A DNA stretch of 64,000 nucleotides from CAVPDA01 sp963702495 (GCA_963702495.1 CAVPDA010000018.1:186001-250000); one strand, 5' to 3'. Counted from the first letter of the stretch, positions 25,418-34,304 are shown. Numbers and translations are program-made. Notes: generated by a model not told the origin, from the letters alone.

Positions 25418-26305
25418 TTGCGCAAGCGCTACAACGGCCACGAAGTGGTGGCCGGCGTAAGCTTCGAGCTTCGCCCCGGCGAATGCTTCGGCCTGCTCGG
25501 TCCCAACGGTGCCGGCAAGACCACCACGCTGCGCTGCATCCTCGGTCTTTCCCGACCCCATGCCGGGACCATCATGCTGGGCGGACTGCCGGTCCCGGAA
25601 CAGGCACGGCAGGCGCGCATGCGTGTGGGGATCGTGCCGCAGATGGACAACCTCGATCCGGACTTCACCGTCAGCGAAAACCTGGTGGTGTATGGGCGCT
25701 ACTTCGGGCTGGCGGACGCCGCGATCCGCGCCCGCATTCCGCAGTTGCTGGCGTTCGCCGGACTGGAGGGGCGCGCCAGCGCGAAGATCGTCACCCTGTC
25801 CGGGGGAATGAAGCGGCGCCTCACCCTGGCCCGGGCTCTGGTCAACGATCCGGACCTGCTGGTGCTGGACGAACCCACCACCGGCCTCGACCCGCAGGCG
25901 CGTCACCTGATCTGGGAGCGGCTGAAGCATCTACGCGCGGAAGGCAAGACGGTCTTGCTGACCACCCACTTCATGGACGAGGCGGAGCGCCTGTGCCATC
26001 GCCTCGCCATTCTCGACCGGGGCAAGCTGATCGCCTTGGGCGCTCCGCGCGAGCTCATCGCCGCCCAGATCGAGCCGCAGGTGGTGGAAGTGTATGGCGA
26101 GGATGCGGGCGGCTGGGCGCACACACACGCCGCGCGTCACGCGCGGCGCTTCGAAGTCACCGGCGAGACTGCGTTCTGCTATCTCGACGATGCCAAGCCG
26201 CTGATCGAGGATCTGGAGGGGCGCCCGGGGCTGCGCTATCTGCACCGGCCGGCGAATCTGGAGGATGTATTCCTGAAGCTGACCGGCCGGGAATTGCGGG
26301 ACTGA
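25418..26305 (+). CDS. nodI: NodI/DrrA-type ABC exporter ATP-binding protein (frameshift at start)
   Basis: This is the ATPase of an ABC-2-type exporter, about 295 residues from the TTG at 25418. It has Walker A GPNGAGKTT, signature LSGGMKRRLTLARA and Walker B LLVLDEPTTGLD, with the DrrA/NodI continuation DPQARHLIWERL. Family members begin near SPLVVTGLRKRY. Here GTG-TCT-CCC-CTG-GTC-GTA-AC at 25395-25414 encodes the first part, but GGC-TTG-CGC continues in another frame. One base appears to be missing near 25414. The protein may still be made from the TTG. Its permease partner is at 26993. Confidence 0.85.
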   Translation: MRKRYNGHEVVAGVSFELRPGECFGLLGPNGAGKTTTLRCILGLSRPHAGTIMLGGLPVPEQARQARMRVGIVPQMDNLDPDFTVSENLVVYGRYFGLADAAIRARIPQLLAFAGLEGRASAKIVTLSGGMKRRLTLARALVNDPDLLVLDEPTTGLDPQARHLIWERLKHLRAEGKTVLLTTHFMDEAERLCHRLAILDRGKLIALGAPRELIAAQIEPQVVEVYGEDAGGWAHTHAARHARRFEVTGETAFCYLDDAKPLIEDLEGRPGLRYLHRPANLEDVFLKLTGRELRD

Positions 26306-26362
26306 GCGGCACCTCTCCCTGCCGGAACTGATTTCGCCGGGGAAGGGCGGCAGGAAAGCGGC

Positions 26363-26674
26363 TCAGGGCAGGACGCCGACGCCGTGGGAGGCGTCGAACG
26401 CGTCCACAGCGGAGCGCTCCGCATCTCCCTGCGGTTGACGCTTCAGTTTCATGATCAGCGAATATGGCCAGCGCGCGCTGCTCTGGGCGGCCACCTGCTC
26501 GGCCTCGATCAGTTCCTGCAACCGGTCGATTGCGGCCTTGGAATGTTCCGAACTGCCCACCGTCCCGGTCTGGTTGGTAGCGTAACGGACGGCTTCCACC
26601 CACAGTTCTTCGGCGCGTTCCTCGGAGATACCCGCCTTGTGTGCCAGCCACGGCAACATTTTGAGTGCTGTCAT
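26363..26674 (-). CDS. hypothetical protein inserted between nodI and nodJ
   Basis: This 103-residue protein is not recognised. It has no signal peptide or membrane segment and looks helical (LPWLAHKAGISEERAEELWVEA, SKAAIDRLQELIEAEQVAAQ). The ATG at 26674 has GGAAGG nine bases upstream. The same start overlaps, as ATGA, the stop of a 25-codon upstream ORF (26748-26672). It lies on the opposite strand to nodI and nodJ and separates them, which is unusual for this pair. Confidence 0.6.
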   Translation of the reverse strand: MTALKMLPWLAHKAGISEERAEELWVEAVRYATNQTGTVGSSEHSKAAIDRLQELIEAEQVAAQSSARWPYSLIMKLKRQPQGDAERSAVDAFDASHGVGVLP

Positions 26675-26992
26675 GATATTGCCCTTCCTCTCTGTCGTTG
26701 TCGGCAGTTTGGCCCCCCTCCTCGCCCCGCCGACCTTATCTGCTGCATCGCAGCAGAGATCTCCTTATGAGACAAGTCACACATTACTCGTGTCTTGGCA
26801 AGTACGCCGTGACGCAATTGCTGCCGTGCACAATATAAGCTCGGGGTGATGGACGAGATGCATCGTGGTTCTTGGCCGACCCTGGGGGTCTGATCTAGTA
26901 TTCCGGGCTTCGTGTCCGACGCGGTAACCGGACACAGCGCAGCGAACCGGGCCGATCCGGTCCCGCTATCCGTCACCGCCGCTGGATTCTCC
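26675..26992. other. intergenic region with a palindrome and possible leader ORF
   Basis: No solid gene is visible. The region holds a palindrome, CTGCTGC-ATC-GCAGCAG (26740-26756). On the minus strand it also holds a 25-codon ORF (26748-26672) preceded at 26766-26761 by AAGGAG. That spacing is long, but the palindrome could shorten it by folding. The region should contain the start of the minus-strand gene at 26674 and possibly a promoter for nodJ. Confidence 0.4.
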
Positions 26993-27775
26993 ATGAGTGG
27001 AGTCATGCAACTGCCGAGCCTGAGCCTGCGCTTCGTCCCGGTCTGGCGCCGCAATTTCCTGGTCTGGCAGAAGCTGGCGATTCCCTCCCTGCTGGGCAAC
27101 CTGGCCGACCCCATGATCTACATGCTCGGCCTCGGCTACGGTCTGGGGGCGATGCTGCCCGAGGTGGGAGGAACGTCCTACATCACCTTCCTCGCCGCCG
27201 GCACACTGTGCTTCTCGACCATGAACAGCGCCTCGTTCGAAACCATGTACTCGGGTTTCTCGCGCATGCACGTGCAGCGCACCTGGGATGCCATCCTGAA
27301 CGCCCCGGTCACCCTCGATGACGTGATGCTGGCGGAACTGGTCTGGGCGGCCTCGAAGAGCTTCCTTTCCGGCGCCGCCATCCTGCTGGTGATCTGGGCC
27401 CTCGGACTGACCGAGTCCTGGCTCGCATTGTGGGTGGTGCCGCTGGTGTTCCTGATCGGCCTCGCCTTCGGCGCGCTCGGTCTGATCATGACGGCTCTGG
27501 CGCCGAGCTACGACTTCTTCATGTACTACTTCACCCTGTTCGTGACGCCGGCGGCGCTGATCTCCGGAGTGTTCTTTCCGCTGGACCAGTTGCCCGCCGC
27601 CTTTCAGACCGTCGCCCACCTGTTGCCGCTGTCCCACGCGGTCGAATTGGTGCGTCCGTTGCTGCTGGGGCGGATGCCGCAGGACGTGCCGCTGCATCTC
27701 GCCGTCCTGCTCGCCTACGCGGCGCTCGGCTTTCACCTGGCGCTGCTGCTGGCGCGGCGCAGGCTGCTGAAATGA
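26993..27775 (+). CDS. nodJ: NodJ/DrrB-type ABC-2 exporter permease
   Basis: This 260-residue membrane protein has six hydrophobic segments. It has the ABC-2 features SFVFETMYS-like (ASFETMYSGFSRMHVQRTWDA, as two shorter elements) and the C-terminal VTPAALISGVFFPLDQLP, which is characteristic of the NodJ/DrrB branch. It pairs with the ATPase at 25418-26305. The ATG at 26993 is preferred; the frame is open from 26912 and another ATG lies at 27005. About 690 bp separate it from nodI. Confidence 0.87.
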   Translation: MSGVMQLPSLSLRFVPVWRRNFLVWQKLAIPSLLGNLADPMIYMLGLGYGLGAMLPEVGGTSYITFLAAGTLCFSTMNSASFETMYSGFSRMHVQRTWDAILNAPVTLDDVMLAELVWAASKSFLSGAAILLVIWALGLTESWLALWVVPLVFLIGLAFGALGLIMTALAPSYDFFMYYFTLFVTPAALISGVFFPLDQLPAAFQTVAHLLPLSHAVELVRPLLLGRMPQDVPLHLAVLLAYAALGFHLALLLARRRLLK

Positions 27776-27867
27776 GAGGACAACGGTCCCTGTACTGGGC
27801 CCCCAGCCGATCTTCGTCTCGGAACGATGGGCGGATACAACCCGCTCCGGTGCATTAGAATCGGCTC

Positions 27868-28200
27868 ATGGGAAGCCTGCTCGTCATCACCAACCTGCCG
27901 GACCAGGCCGCCGCCGAGGCGCTGGCGCGAATGCTGGTCGAGCAGCGGGTCGCCGCCTGCGTCAATGTGCTGGCGCCGTGCCGCTCCGTCTACCGCTGGC
28001 AGAATGCGGTGGAAACAGCGGTCGAGGTGCCGTTGCTGATCAAGACCAGCGCGGAACGCTACGCCGATCTGGAGGCGGCGATCCGCGCCGGACATCCCTA
28101 CGAACTTCCCGAAATCATCGCTGTCCCTATCGAGCGCGGGCTAGCCGAATATCTGGCATGGGTCGCCGCCGAAACCGCTTTCGGTCCCGCGACCGCCTGA
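27868..28200 (+). CDS. cutA: CutA1 divalent-cation tolerance protein
   Basis: This 110-residue trimeric cytoplasmic protein of the CutA1 family has the characteristic EQRVAACVNVLAPCRSVYRW and HPYELPEIIAVPIERGLAEY. A TAGAAT box at 27856-27861 lies so close to the ATG that the transcript may be almost leaderless. Placement just before dsbD is conserved in many proteobacteria. Confidence 0.95.
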   Translation: MGSLLVITNLPDQAAAEALARMLVEQRVAACVNVLAPCRSVYRWQNAVETAVEVPLLIKTSAERYADLEAAIRAGHPYELPEIIAVPIERGLAEYLAWVAAETAFGPATA

Positions 28201-28213
28201 ATTACGACATCTC

Positions 28214-30022
28214 ATGTTCAAGAGACTGCTCATTGCCCTGTATCTGCTGCTGCCGCTGGGCGCGGGCGCCCAGGAATTGCTGGAAGTGGAGCAGGCCTTC
28301 AAGTTCTCGGCGCGCGCGCTGGACGCCAGGACGATCGAGGTGCGCTTCGATATCGCCGACGGCTACTATCTGTACAAGGACAAGTTCAAGTACGCTGCCG
28401 ACCCGGCCGCCGTGAAGTTGGGGACGGCGCAATACCCGCCGGGCAAGGTCAAGGACGACGAGTTCTTCGGCAAGGTGGAGACGTTCCGCGACGACATCGC
28501 CATCCGCCTGCCGGTGGAAGCGGCCGATGGCATATCGGATCTCAAGCTCACCGTCACGTCCCAGGGTTGCGCCGACATCGGCGTGTGCTACCCGCCAACG
28601 CCCCAGAGCGCCCGCATCAGCCTCGCCGCCCTGTCGTCGCCCGCCGGTGGCGCGGGCGGTGCGTTGCTCGGCGAGCGGCCGCAATCCTCTTCCGCTGCCG
28701 CGCCGGCGGCCGGACAGCCTTCGAGCGGCGACGAATCCTCGCAGCTTGCGCACCTGCTCGAGAACGCCGACTTCTGGCTGATCCTCACCACCTTCTTCGG
28801 CGCCGGCCTGCTGCTGGCGCTCACGCCCTGCGTCTTTCCGATGATCCCGATCCTGTCCGGGATCATCGTCGGCCACGGCCACAACATCACCAAGAGCCAC
28901 GCCTTTCTGCTGTCACTGGCCTACGTTCTCGGCATGGCCGTGACCTACGCCCTGGCTGGCGTCGCCGCCGGTCTGTCCGGAACGCTCTTGTCCAATGCGC
29001 TGCAGAACCCATGGGTGCTCGGCGCCTTCGCTCTGGTTTTCGTCGCCTTGTCGCTCTCCATGTTCGGTTTCTACGAACTGCAGATGCCGACGCTGCTGCA
29101 GAGCAAGCTGTCGGAAACGGCAAGTCACCAGAAAGGCGGCTCGCTCGCCGGGGTCACCGCGATGGGAGCGGTCTCGGCCATCATCGTCGGCCCCTGCGTC
29201 GCGGCACCCTTGGCCGGGGCGCTGCTCTACATTGCCCAGACCGGGGACGCGGTGCTGGGCGGCACCGCGCTTTTCGTCATGGCGCTGGGCATGGGGGTAC
29301 CGCTGCTGGCGGTGGGACTGTCGGCGCGCACCTTCCTGCCAAAGGCCGGGCCGTGGATGGAAGCGGTGAAGAAGTTTTTCGGCGTCATGCTGCTGGCGGT
29401 GGCGATCTGGATGTTGTCGCCGGTCATCCCCGGCGTGATGGCCATGCTGGCGTGGGCCGCGCTCCTCATCTTCTCCGCCATGTACCTGCACGCCCTGGAT
29501 CCGCTGCCGGCCAACGCCCACGGCTGGCAGCGTTTCTGGAAAGGCATGGGGGTGGTGGCGCTGCTCACCGGCGCTTCGCTGCTGGTGGGCGCGCTCGCCG
29601 GCTCGCGCGACCCGCTGCAGCCGCTGGCGGTCCTGCGCGGCGCGGTGGCGGCGGCCGAGAATCATGTGAAATTCGACCGCGTCCGCTCCGTTGCCGAACT
29701 GGACGCACGTCTGAAGACTGCGGCCAAGCCGGTGATGCTGGACTTCTACGCCGACTGGTGCGTCTCCTGCAAGGAAATGGAGAAGTTCACCTTCGCCGAT
29801 GCCCAAGTGGCGACCCGCATGGGGCAGATGCTGCTGCTGCAGGCGGACGTCACCGGCAACACGGAGGAGGACAAGCAGTTGCTCAAACGCTTCAAGCTGT
29901 TCGGTCCGCCGGGCATCATCTTCTTCGACCAGTCCGGCAACGAAATCGAAGGACAGCGCGTGATCGGCTACCAACCGGCGGACAAGTTCGCGCTCGCCCT
30001 GGAGCAGGTGCTGAAGCGCTGA
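28214..30022 (+). CDS. dsbD: thiol:disulfide interchange protein DsbD
   Basis: DsbD carries electrons from cytoplasmic thioredoxin to periplasmic reductases and to cytochrome c maturation. The 602-residue protein contains all three modules. The N-terminal periplasmic domain has the Cys pair in QGCADIGVCYPP. The membrane domain has its two cysteines in LTPCVFPMIPIL and VGPCVAAPLAG. The C-terminal thioredoxin-like domain has DWCVSCKEME. The signal peptide ends near GAGAQ. It follows cutA by 13 bp and is transcribed with it. Confidence 0.96.
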   Translation: MFKRLLIALYLLLPLGAGAQELLEVEQAFKFSARALDARTIEVRFDIADGYYLYKDKFKYAADPAAVKLGTAQYPPGKVKDDEFFGKVETFRDDIAIRLPVEAADGISDLKLTVTSQGCADIGVCYPPTPQSARISLAALSSPAGGAGGALLGERPQSSSAAAPAAGQPSSGDESSQLAHLLENADFWLILTTFFGAGLLLALTPCVFPMIPILSGIIVGHGHNITKSHAFLLSLAYVLGMAVTYALAGVAAGLSGTLLSNALQNPWVLGAFALVFVALSLSMFGFYELQMPTLLQSKLSETASHQKGGSLAGVTAMGAVSAIIVGPCVAAPLAGALLYIAQTGDAVLGGTALFVMALGMGVPLLAVGLSARTFLPKAGPWMEAVKKFFGVMLLAVAIWMLSPVIPGVMAMLAWAALLIFSAMYLHALDPLPANAHGWQRFWKGMGVVALLTGASLLVGALAGSRDPLQPLAVLRGAVAAAENHVKFDRVRSVAELDARLKTAAKPVMLDFYADWCVSCKEMEKFTFADAQVATRMGQMLLLQADVTGNTEEDKQLLKRFKLFGPPGIIFFDQSGNEIEGQRVIGYQPADKFALALEQVLKR

Positions 30023-30140
30023 CCCCCGGCGTCGCCAGCGCCTCCGATTGATTTCTGTGTCGCTCGCGGCCGAGGCCACGGCGGACGGGCAGCGGTGACA
30101 ACCTGCTAAAATACAGGCCTTTCCGCATCCTGCCCGCCCC

Positions 30141-30746
30141 ATGTTCTCCGGAATCATCGCTTCCACCGGCCGCATCGCCCACATCGCCAGCGCCGAGAAG
30201 GGCCTGCGCCTCACCATCGATGCCGGCGCGCTCGGCCTCGGCGACGTCGCCATCGGCGACAGCATCGCGGTGAGCGGCGTCTGTCTCACGGTAATCTCGA
30301 TCGAGGACAACCACTTCGCGGTGGACGTATCGCGCGAGACGCTGGACTGCACGGTCGGGCTCGATGCTCCCGGCGAGGTGAATCTGGAGAAGGCGCTGCG
30401 GCTTGCCGACCGCCTCGGCGGGCACCTGGTGAGCGGACATGTGGACGGCGTGGGCAAGGTGGTGAAGTTCTCGCCGCTGGGCGAGAGCCACGAACTGGTG
30501 ATCCGCGCGCCGCGCGAACTGGCGAAGTACATCGCGCGCAAGGGGTCGATCACGGTCAATGGCGTGAGCCTGACCACCAATCGGGTCGAAGGCAGCGAGT
30601 TCTCGATCAACCTCATTCCGCACACCATCGCGGCGACCACCCTGAAGAGTCTCGCGCCCGGCGCCGGCGTCAATCTGGAAGTGGATCTGATCGCCCGCTA
30701 CGTCGAGCGCATGCTGACGGCGGAACAGGAAACGGTGAAATCATGA
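30141..30746 (+). CDS. ribE: riboflavin synthase, alpha subunit
   Basis: This enzyme dismutates two lumazine molecules into riboflavin. The 201-residue protein has the diagnostic start MFSGII and the two lumazine-binding repeats (VSGVCLTVISI in the first, VNGVSLTTNRVEGSEFSINLIPHT-like, here in shorter elements, in the second). It starts the ribE-ribB-ribH-nusB series and overlaps the next gene by ATGA. No FMN riboswitch was seen in the 118 bp upstream. Confidence 0.95.
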   Translation: MFSGIIASTGRIAHIASAEKGLRLTIDAGALGLGDVAIGDSIAVSGVCLTVISIEDNHFAVDVSRETLDCTVGLDAPGEVNLEKALRLADRLGGHLVSGHVDGVGKVVKFSPLGESHELVIRAPRELAKYIARKGSITVNGVSLTTNRVEGSEFSINLIPHTIAATTLKSLAPGAGVNLEVDLIARYVERMLTAEQETVKS

Positions 30747-31852
30747 CGGCGCTTTCCCCCATCCAGGACATCGTCGCCGACATCCGCGCCGGCAAGATGG
30801 TCATCCTCGTGGACGAGGAGGACCGTGAGAACGAGGGCGACCTCGTCGTCGCCGCCGAGCACGTCACGCCGGAAGCGATCAACTTCATGGCCAAGCACGG
30901 CCGCGGCCTGATCTGCCTCACCCTGACGGAGGCGCGCTGCCGGCAGCTCGGTCTGCAGCTGATGGTGCGCGACAATCGTTCGCCACATTCCACCGCGTTC
31001 ACGGTTTCGATCGAGGCGGCCGAAGGCGTCACCACCGGCATCTCGGCCCAGGACCGGGCGCGCACGGTGCAGGCTGCGGCGGCGAAGCATGCCAGGCCCG
31101 ATGACATCGTCCAGCCCGGCCACATCTTTCCTCTCATGGCGCAGAACGGAGGGGTGCTGGTGCGGGCCGGGCATACCGAGGCCGGCTGCGACCTGGCGTC
31201 ACTGGCGGGACTGGAGCCGGCAACGGTGATCTGCGAGATCCTCAAGGACGACGGCACCATGGCGCGCCTGCCGGACCTGATCGAGTTCGGTCGCGCGCAC
31301 GGGCTCAGGATCGGCGCCATCGCGGACCTCATCCACTACCGCGCCGCTTCCGAGCGGCTGGTGGAGCGCGTCGCCGAAAAAGAGGTCGTGTGCGCGCACG
31401 GCGCGTTCCGGCTCTGCGCCTACCGCGACCAGACCAGCGGCGAGGTGCACCTGGCGCTGGCGAAGGGCGAAATCTCGGCGGACGCCGAAACCCTGGTGCG
31501 GGTGCACGAACCGATCTCGGTAGTGGACTTTCTCGATTGCGGCAGTCGCCGCCACAGCTTCAGCGTGGACGAGGCGATGCGCATCATCAGCGAGCATGGC
31601 TCGGGCGTCATCGTGCTGCTGCGGCGCCCCGAATCCGGGCCGGATCTGCTCGCCGCGCTTGGCGACGAGCGGCCGGCGGCGCGCCCCGGCGCCAAATGGG
31701 ACCCGCGCCTCTACGGCATCGGGGCGCAGATTCTGCGCGATCTGAACGTCGGCAAGATGCGGCTGCTGGCGAACCCGCGCCGCATGCCGAGCATGACCGG
31801 CTTCGGGCTCGAAATCACCGGCTATCTGGCGCCGACCGAAAAGCAACGCTGA
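30743..31852 (+). CDS. ribB: 3,4-dihydroxy-2-butanone-4-phosphate synthase with degenerate GCHII-like domain (RibBX type)
   Basis: The N-terminal 200 residues are a complete RibB domain, with the active-site elements VDEEDRENEGDLV, MAKHGRGLICLTL and HTEAGCDLA. It makes the four-carbon precursor of riboflavin from ribulose 5-phosphate. The C-terminal domain resembles GTP cyclohydrolase II but lacks the zinc cysteines: where CxxDxxxRCxC-like sequence is expected it reads VRVHEPISVVDFLDCGSRRH. This matches the proteobacterial RibBX variant, whose second domain is not active as cyclohydrolase. A separate ribA must exist elsewhere. Confidence 0.93.
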   Translation: MTALSPIQDIVADIRAGKMVILVDEEDRENEGDLVVAAEHVTPEAINFMAKHGRGLICLTLTEARCRQLGLQLMVRDNRSPHSTAFTVSIEAAEGVTTGISAQDRARTVQAAAAKHARPDDIVQPGHIFPLMAQNGGVLVRAGHTEAGCDLASLAGLEPATVICEILKDDGTMARLPDLIEFGRAHGLRIGAIADLIHYRAASERLVERVAEKEVVCAHGAFRLCAYRDQTSGEVHLALAKGEISADAETLVRVHEPISVVDFLDCGSRRHSFSVDEAMRIISEHGSGVIVLLRRPESGPDLLAALGDERPAARPGAKWDPRLYGIGAQILRDLNVGKMRLLANPRRMPSMTGFGLEITGYLAPTEKQR

Positions 31853-31870
31853 CGCATCCAAGGTACGACC

Positions 31871-32353
31871 ATGTCACGCTACGACAACATCTTCGAAATC
31901 GAACCCAGTCTCGCCGGCGCCGGCTTGCGCATCGCCGTCGTCATGAGCCGCTTCAACCAGGACGTGGGGGAGGGCCTGCTCGGCGCCTGCACGGCGGAGC
32001 TGAAGCGCCTCGGCGTGAAAGACGGAAACCTGCTGATCGCCACCGTTCCGGGAGCGCTGGAGCTGCCGCTCGCCCTGCAGCATCTGGCCCAGAGCGGACG
32101 CTACGACGCATTGGTGGCGCTGGGCTGCGTGGTGCGCGGCGAGACCTACCACTTCGAGATCGTGTCCAACGAATCGGCACGGGGCATCACCGATGTGCAA
32201 CTGCAGACCGGCGTGCCGATCGCCAACGGCGTGCTGACCACGGAGGACGATGATCAGGCCCTGGCGCGCATGCAGCAGAAAGGCGCCGACGCCGCCCAGA
32301 CGGCGGTGGAGATGGCCCTACTGATACGCCGCATCACGGCCCTCGGCGCATGA
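31871..32353 (+). CDS. ribH: 6,7-dimethyl-8-ribityllumazine synthase
   Basis: This is the 160-residue penultimate enzyme of riboflavin synthesis. Family signatures are IAVVMSRFNQD, ATVPGALELPLALQ and ALGCVVRGETYHFEIV with the catalytic His, followed by VPIANGVLTTEDDDQAL. The stop overlaps the nusB start (ATGA). Confidence 0.96.
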   Translation: MSRYDNIFEIEPSLAGAGLRIAVVMSRFNQDVGEGLLGACTAELKRLGVKDGNLLIATVPGALELPLALQHLAQSGRYDALVALGCVVRGETYHFEIVSNESARGITDVQLQTGVPIANGVLTTEDDDQALARMQQKGADAAQTAVEMALLIRRITALGA

Positions 32354-32790
32354 GGTCGGCGCGCCGCAGAGCGCGGGAGTTCGCGCTGCAGGGGCTCTAT
32401 CAATGGCAGCTTACCGGCCATGACGTGGCTGCGATCGAGGCCCAACTGCACGAGGTGACCGGTTTCGACAAGGCCGACCGCGAATTGTTCGCGGCGCTCT
32501 TGCGCGGTGCGGTGCACGAGGCACCTCGCCTGCAGGACATGCTGGCGCCGCACCTGGACCGCAGGATCGAGGCCTTGTCTCCGGTGGAGCGCGCCATCCT
32601 CCTGCTCGCCACGTTCGAACTGGCGCATCACCCCGAGACTCCTTATCGGGTGGTGCTCAACGAGGCCATCGAACTGGCGAAGGACTACGGCGGTACCGAA
32701 GGCCACAAGTACGTGAATGGCGTGCTCGACAAGGTGGCCATCCAAATCCGCCCCCTGGAAGCCGCGAGGGCTGCCGCACCAGGACGTTGA
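32350..32790 (+). CDS. nusB: transcription antitermination protein NusB
   Basis: This 146-residue protein binds boxA RNA with S10 (NusE) in rRNA antitermination. The family opening RRRAREFALQGLYQWQ is present, with LSPVERAILLLATFEL and the C-terminal PYRVVLNEAIELAKDYGGTE, then HKYVNGVLDKV. It is coupled to ribH, the usual order in proteobacteria. Confidence 0.95.
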   Translation: MRSARRRAREFALQGLYQWQLTGHDVAAIEAQLHEVTGFDKADRELFAALLRGAVHEAPRLQDMLAPHLDRRIEALSPVERAILLLATFELAHHPETPYRVVLNEAIELAKDYGGTEGHKYVNGVLDKVAIQIRPLEAARAAAPGR

Positions 32791-32854
32791 GGCGCCAGGG
32801 TCGCGCAATCCGGTCCCTCCGAGCCCTCCGCCCGCCTCCGCCGCCCAATCCGGC

Positions 32855-33816
32855 ATGGCTTCCGAATTCGACCTCATCCGCCGCTACTTCACTCGGCCAA
32901 CCACACACACGGTACTGGCCGTGGGCGACGATGCTGCCATCGTGCGGCCGCGGTCGGGGATGGATCTCGTCATATCCACCGACATGCTCGTGTCCGGCAC
33001 CCATTTCCTCCCCGACGCCGATGCGGAAAGTCTCGGCTGGAAAGCGCTGGCGGTCAATCTCTCCGACATGGCGGCGATGGGCGCCGAGCCGCGCTGGGTG
33101 GTGCTGGCGGCGGCGCTGCCGGCGGCCGACGAGGACTGGATCGCCGCCTTCTGCCGCGGCTTCTTCGACATCGCCAAGCGCTTTGGGGTGGACGTGATCG
33201 GCGGCGACACCACGCGCGGGCCCCTCAATCTGACGCCCACGATATTCGGCGAGGTTTCTGCGGGCCAGGCGCTGACCCGTTCCGGCGCACAGCCCGGGGA
33301 CCTGATCTGGGTCTCCGGCACTCCCGGCCTGGCGGCACTCGGCCTCGCCCACCTGCAGGGCCGGGTCGTGCTGGTCGAACCGCAATTGAGTTCGTGTCTG
33401 AAGGCACTGCAGCGACCGGAGCCGCGGGTGGCACTGGGAATCGCCCTGCGCGGACTGGCCCACGCCGTCATCGACGTATCAGACGGTCTGCTGGCCGATC
33501 TGGGACACATACTGGAGCAATCGGGCGTGAGCGCGGAACTGGACGAGGCGCTGCTGCCCCGCGACGCCTTCCAGGCGGCGCCGCACGACGAGACGCTGGC
33601 ACGCCAGTGCCTGCTGTCGGGCGGCGATGATTACGAATTGGCTTTCACCGCAGCGCCGGACACGGAGGAACCGATCCGCGAACTCGGCGGACGGCTGGGC
33701 CTGCCGCTGACCATGATCGGCAGGACCGGTTCGGGCCCGGCGGGCGGATCCTATTGCGCAGTCCGGACGGCCTGCTGGCAGCTGCCGAGGTGCGCGGCTT
33801 CGACCATTTTCTCTGA
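32855..33816 (+). CDS. thiL: thiamine-monophosphate kinase, frameshifted near the 3' end
   Basis: ThiL phosphorylates thiamine monophosphate to the diphosphate. The first 295 residues are normal (ASEFDLIRRYF, VGDDAAIV, STDMLVSGTHF, VNLSDMAAMGA, GGDTTRG, VIDVSDGLLADLG, SGGDDYELAF). After GRTGSG the expected ending (RILLRSPDGLLAAAEVRGF and then DHFL-stop at 33814-33816) lies in another frame. One base appears to be missing in the GC-rich stretch 33735-33745. As it stands, the frame runs on without stop into pgpA, giving an apparent 483-residue ThiL-PgpA fusion. Sequencing error is a real possibility. Confidence 0.85.
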
Positions 33817-33820
33817 CACC

Positions 33821-34303
33821 ATGCGACGACCCGACCGCGCTTTCCTCTTCGCCCACCCCTCCCATTTCCTGGCCTGCGGCCTCGGCAGCGGGCTCTCGCC
33901 CTGGGCTCCGGGCACCGTCGGCACCCTGTTCGCCTGGGCCATGTATTGGCTCATCAAGCCCCAGTTCAGTGACGGGACATTCCTGGTCTTCCTCGCCGTC
34001 GCCTTCGCCATCGGTGTCCTCGCCTGCGACCGGACCGGCCGCGACCTCGGGGTACCGGACCACGGATCCATCGTCTGGGACGAGATCGTACCGTTCTGGC
34101 TGGTGCTGCTGCTGACACCGCCCGGCCTGTCGTGGCAGGCTGCGGCGTTCCTGCTGTTCCGCGCTTTCGACATCGTCAAGCCGCCCCCGGCGAACTGGAT
34201 CGACGCGCGCATGAAGAACGGCCTTGGCGTCATGCTGGACGACCTGGTCGCCGCCGGTTTCACCGTACTGGCGCTGGCTGTTCTGGTGCGCATGCTGGGC
34301 TAA
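33821..34303 (+). CDS. pgpA: phosphatidylglycerophosphatase A
   Basis: PgpA dephosphorylates phosphatidylglycerophosphate in the inner membrane. The 160-residue protein has the family sequence GLGSGLSPWAPGTVGTLFAW and the metal-binding HGSIVWDEIVPFWLVLL, followed by FRAFDIVKPPPANWIDARMK and GLGVMLDDLVAAG. The ATG at 33821 lies five bases after the expected thiL stop. It is in the same frame as the main part of thiL only because of the apparent thiL frameshift. Confidence 0.93.
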   Translation: MRRPDRAFLFAHPSHFLACGLGSGLSPWAPGTVGTLFAWAMYWLIKPQFSDGTFLVFLAVAFAIGVLACDRTGRDLGVPDHGSIVWDEIVPFWLVLLLTPPGLSWQAAAFLLFRAFDIVKPPPANWIDARMKNGLGVMLDDLVAAGFTVLALAVLVRMLG

Positions 34304-34304
34304 C

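Noticed and set aside
26671..27114. 147-codon minus-strand ORF upstream of the small gene between nodI and nodJ
   Set aside because: Most of it is opposite the nodJ 5' end and lacks protein-like composition; only its last 25 codons have a ribosome-site-like sequence.
30023..30140. FMN riboswitch upstream of the riboflavin genes
   Set aside because: The 118-bp region lacks the conserved RFN elements; no riboswitch can be supported.
32717..34303. A genuine ThiL-PgpA fusion gene
   Set aside because: The normal end of ThiL and its stop codon are preserved in another frame and pgpA has its own start five bases later, so a one-base loss explains the fusion.
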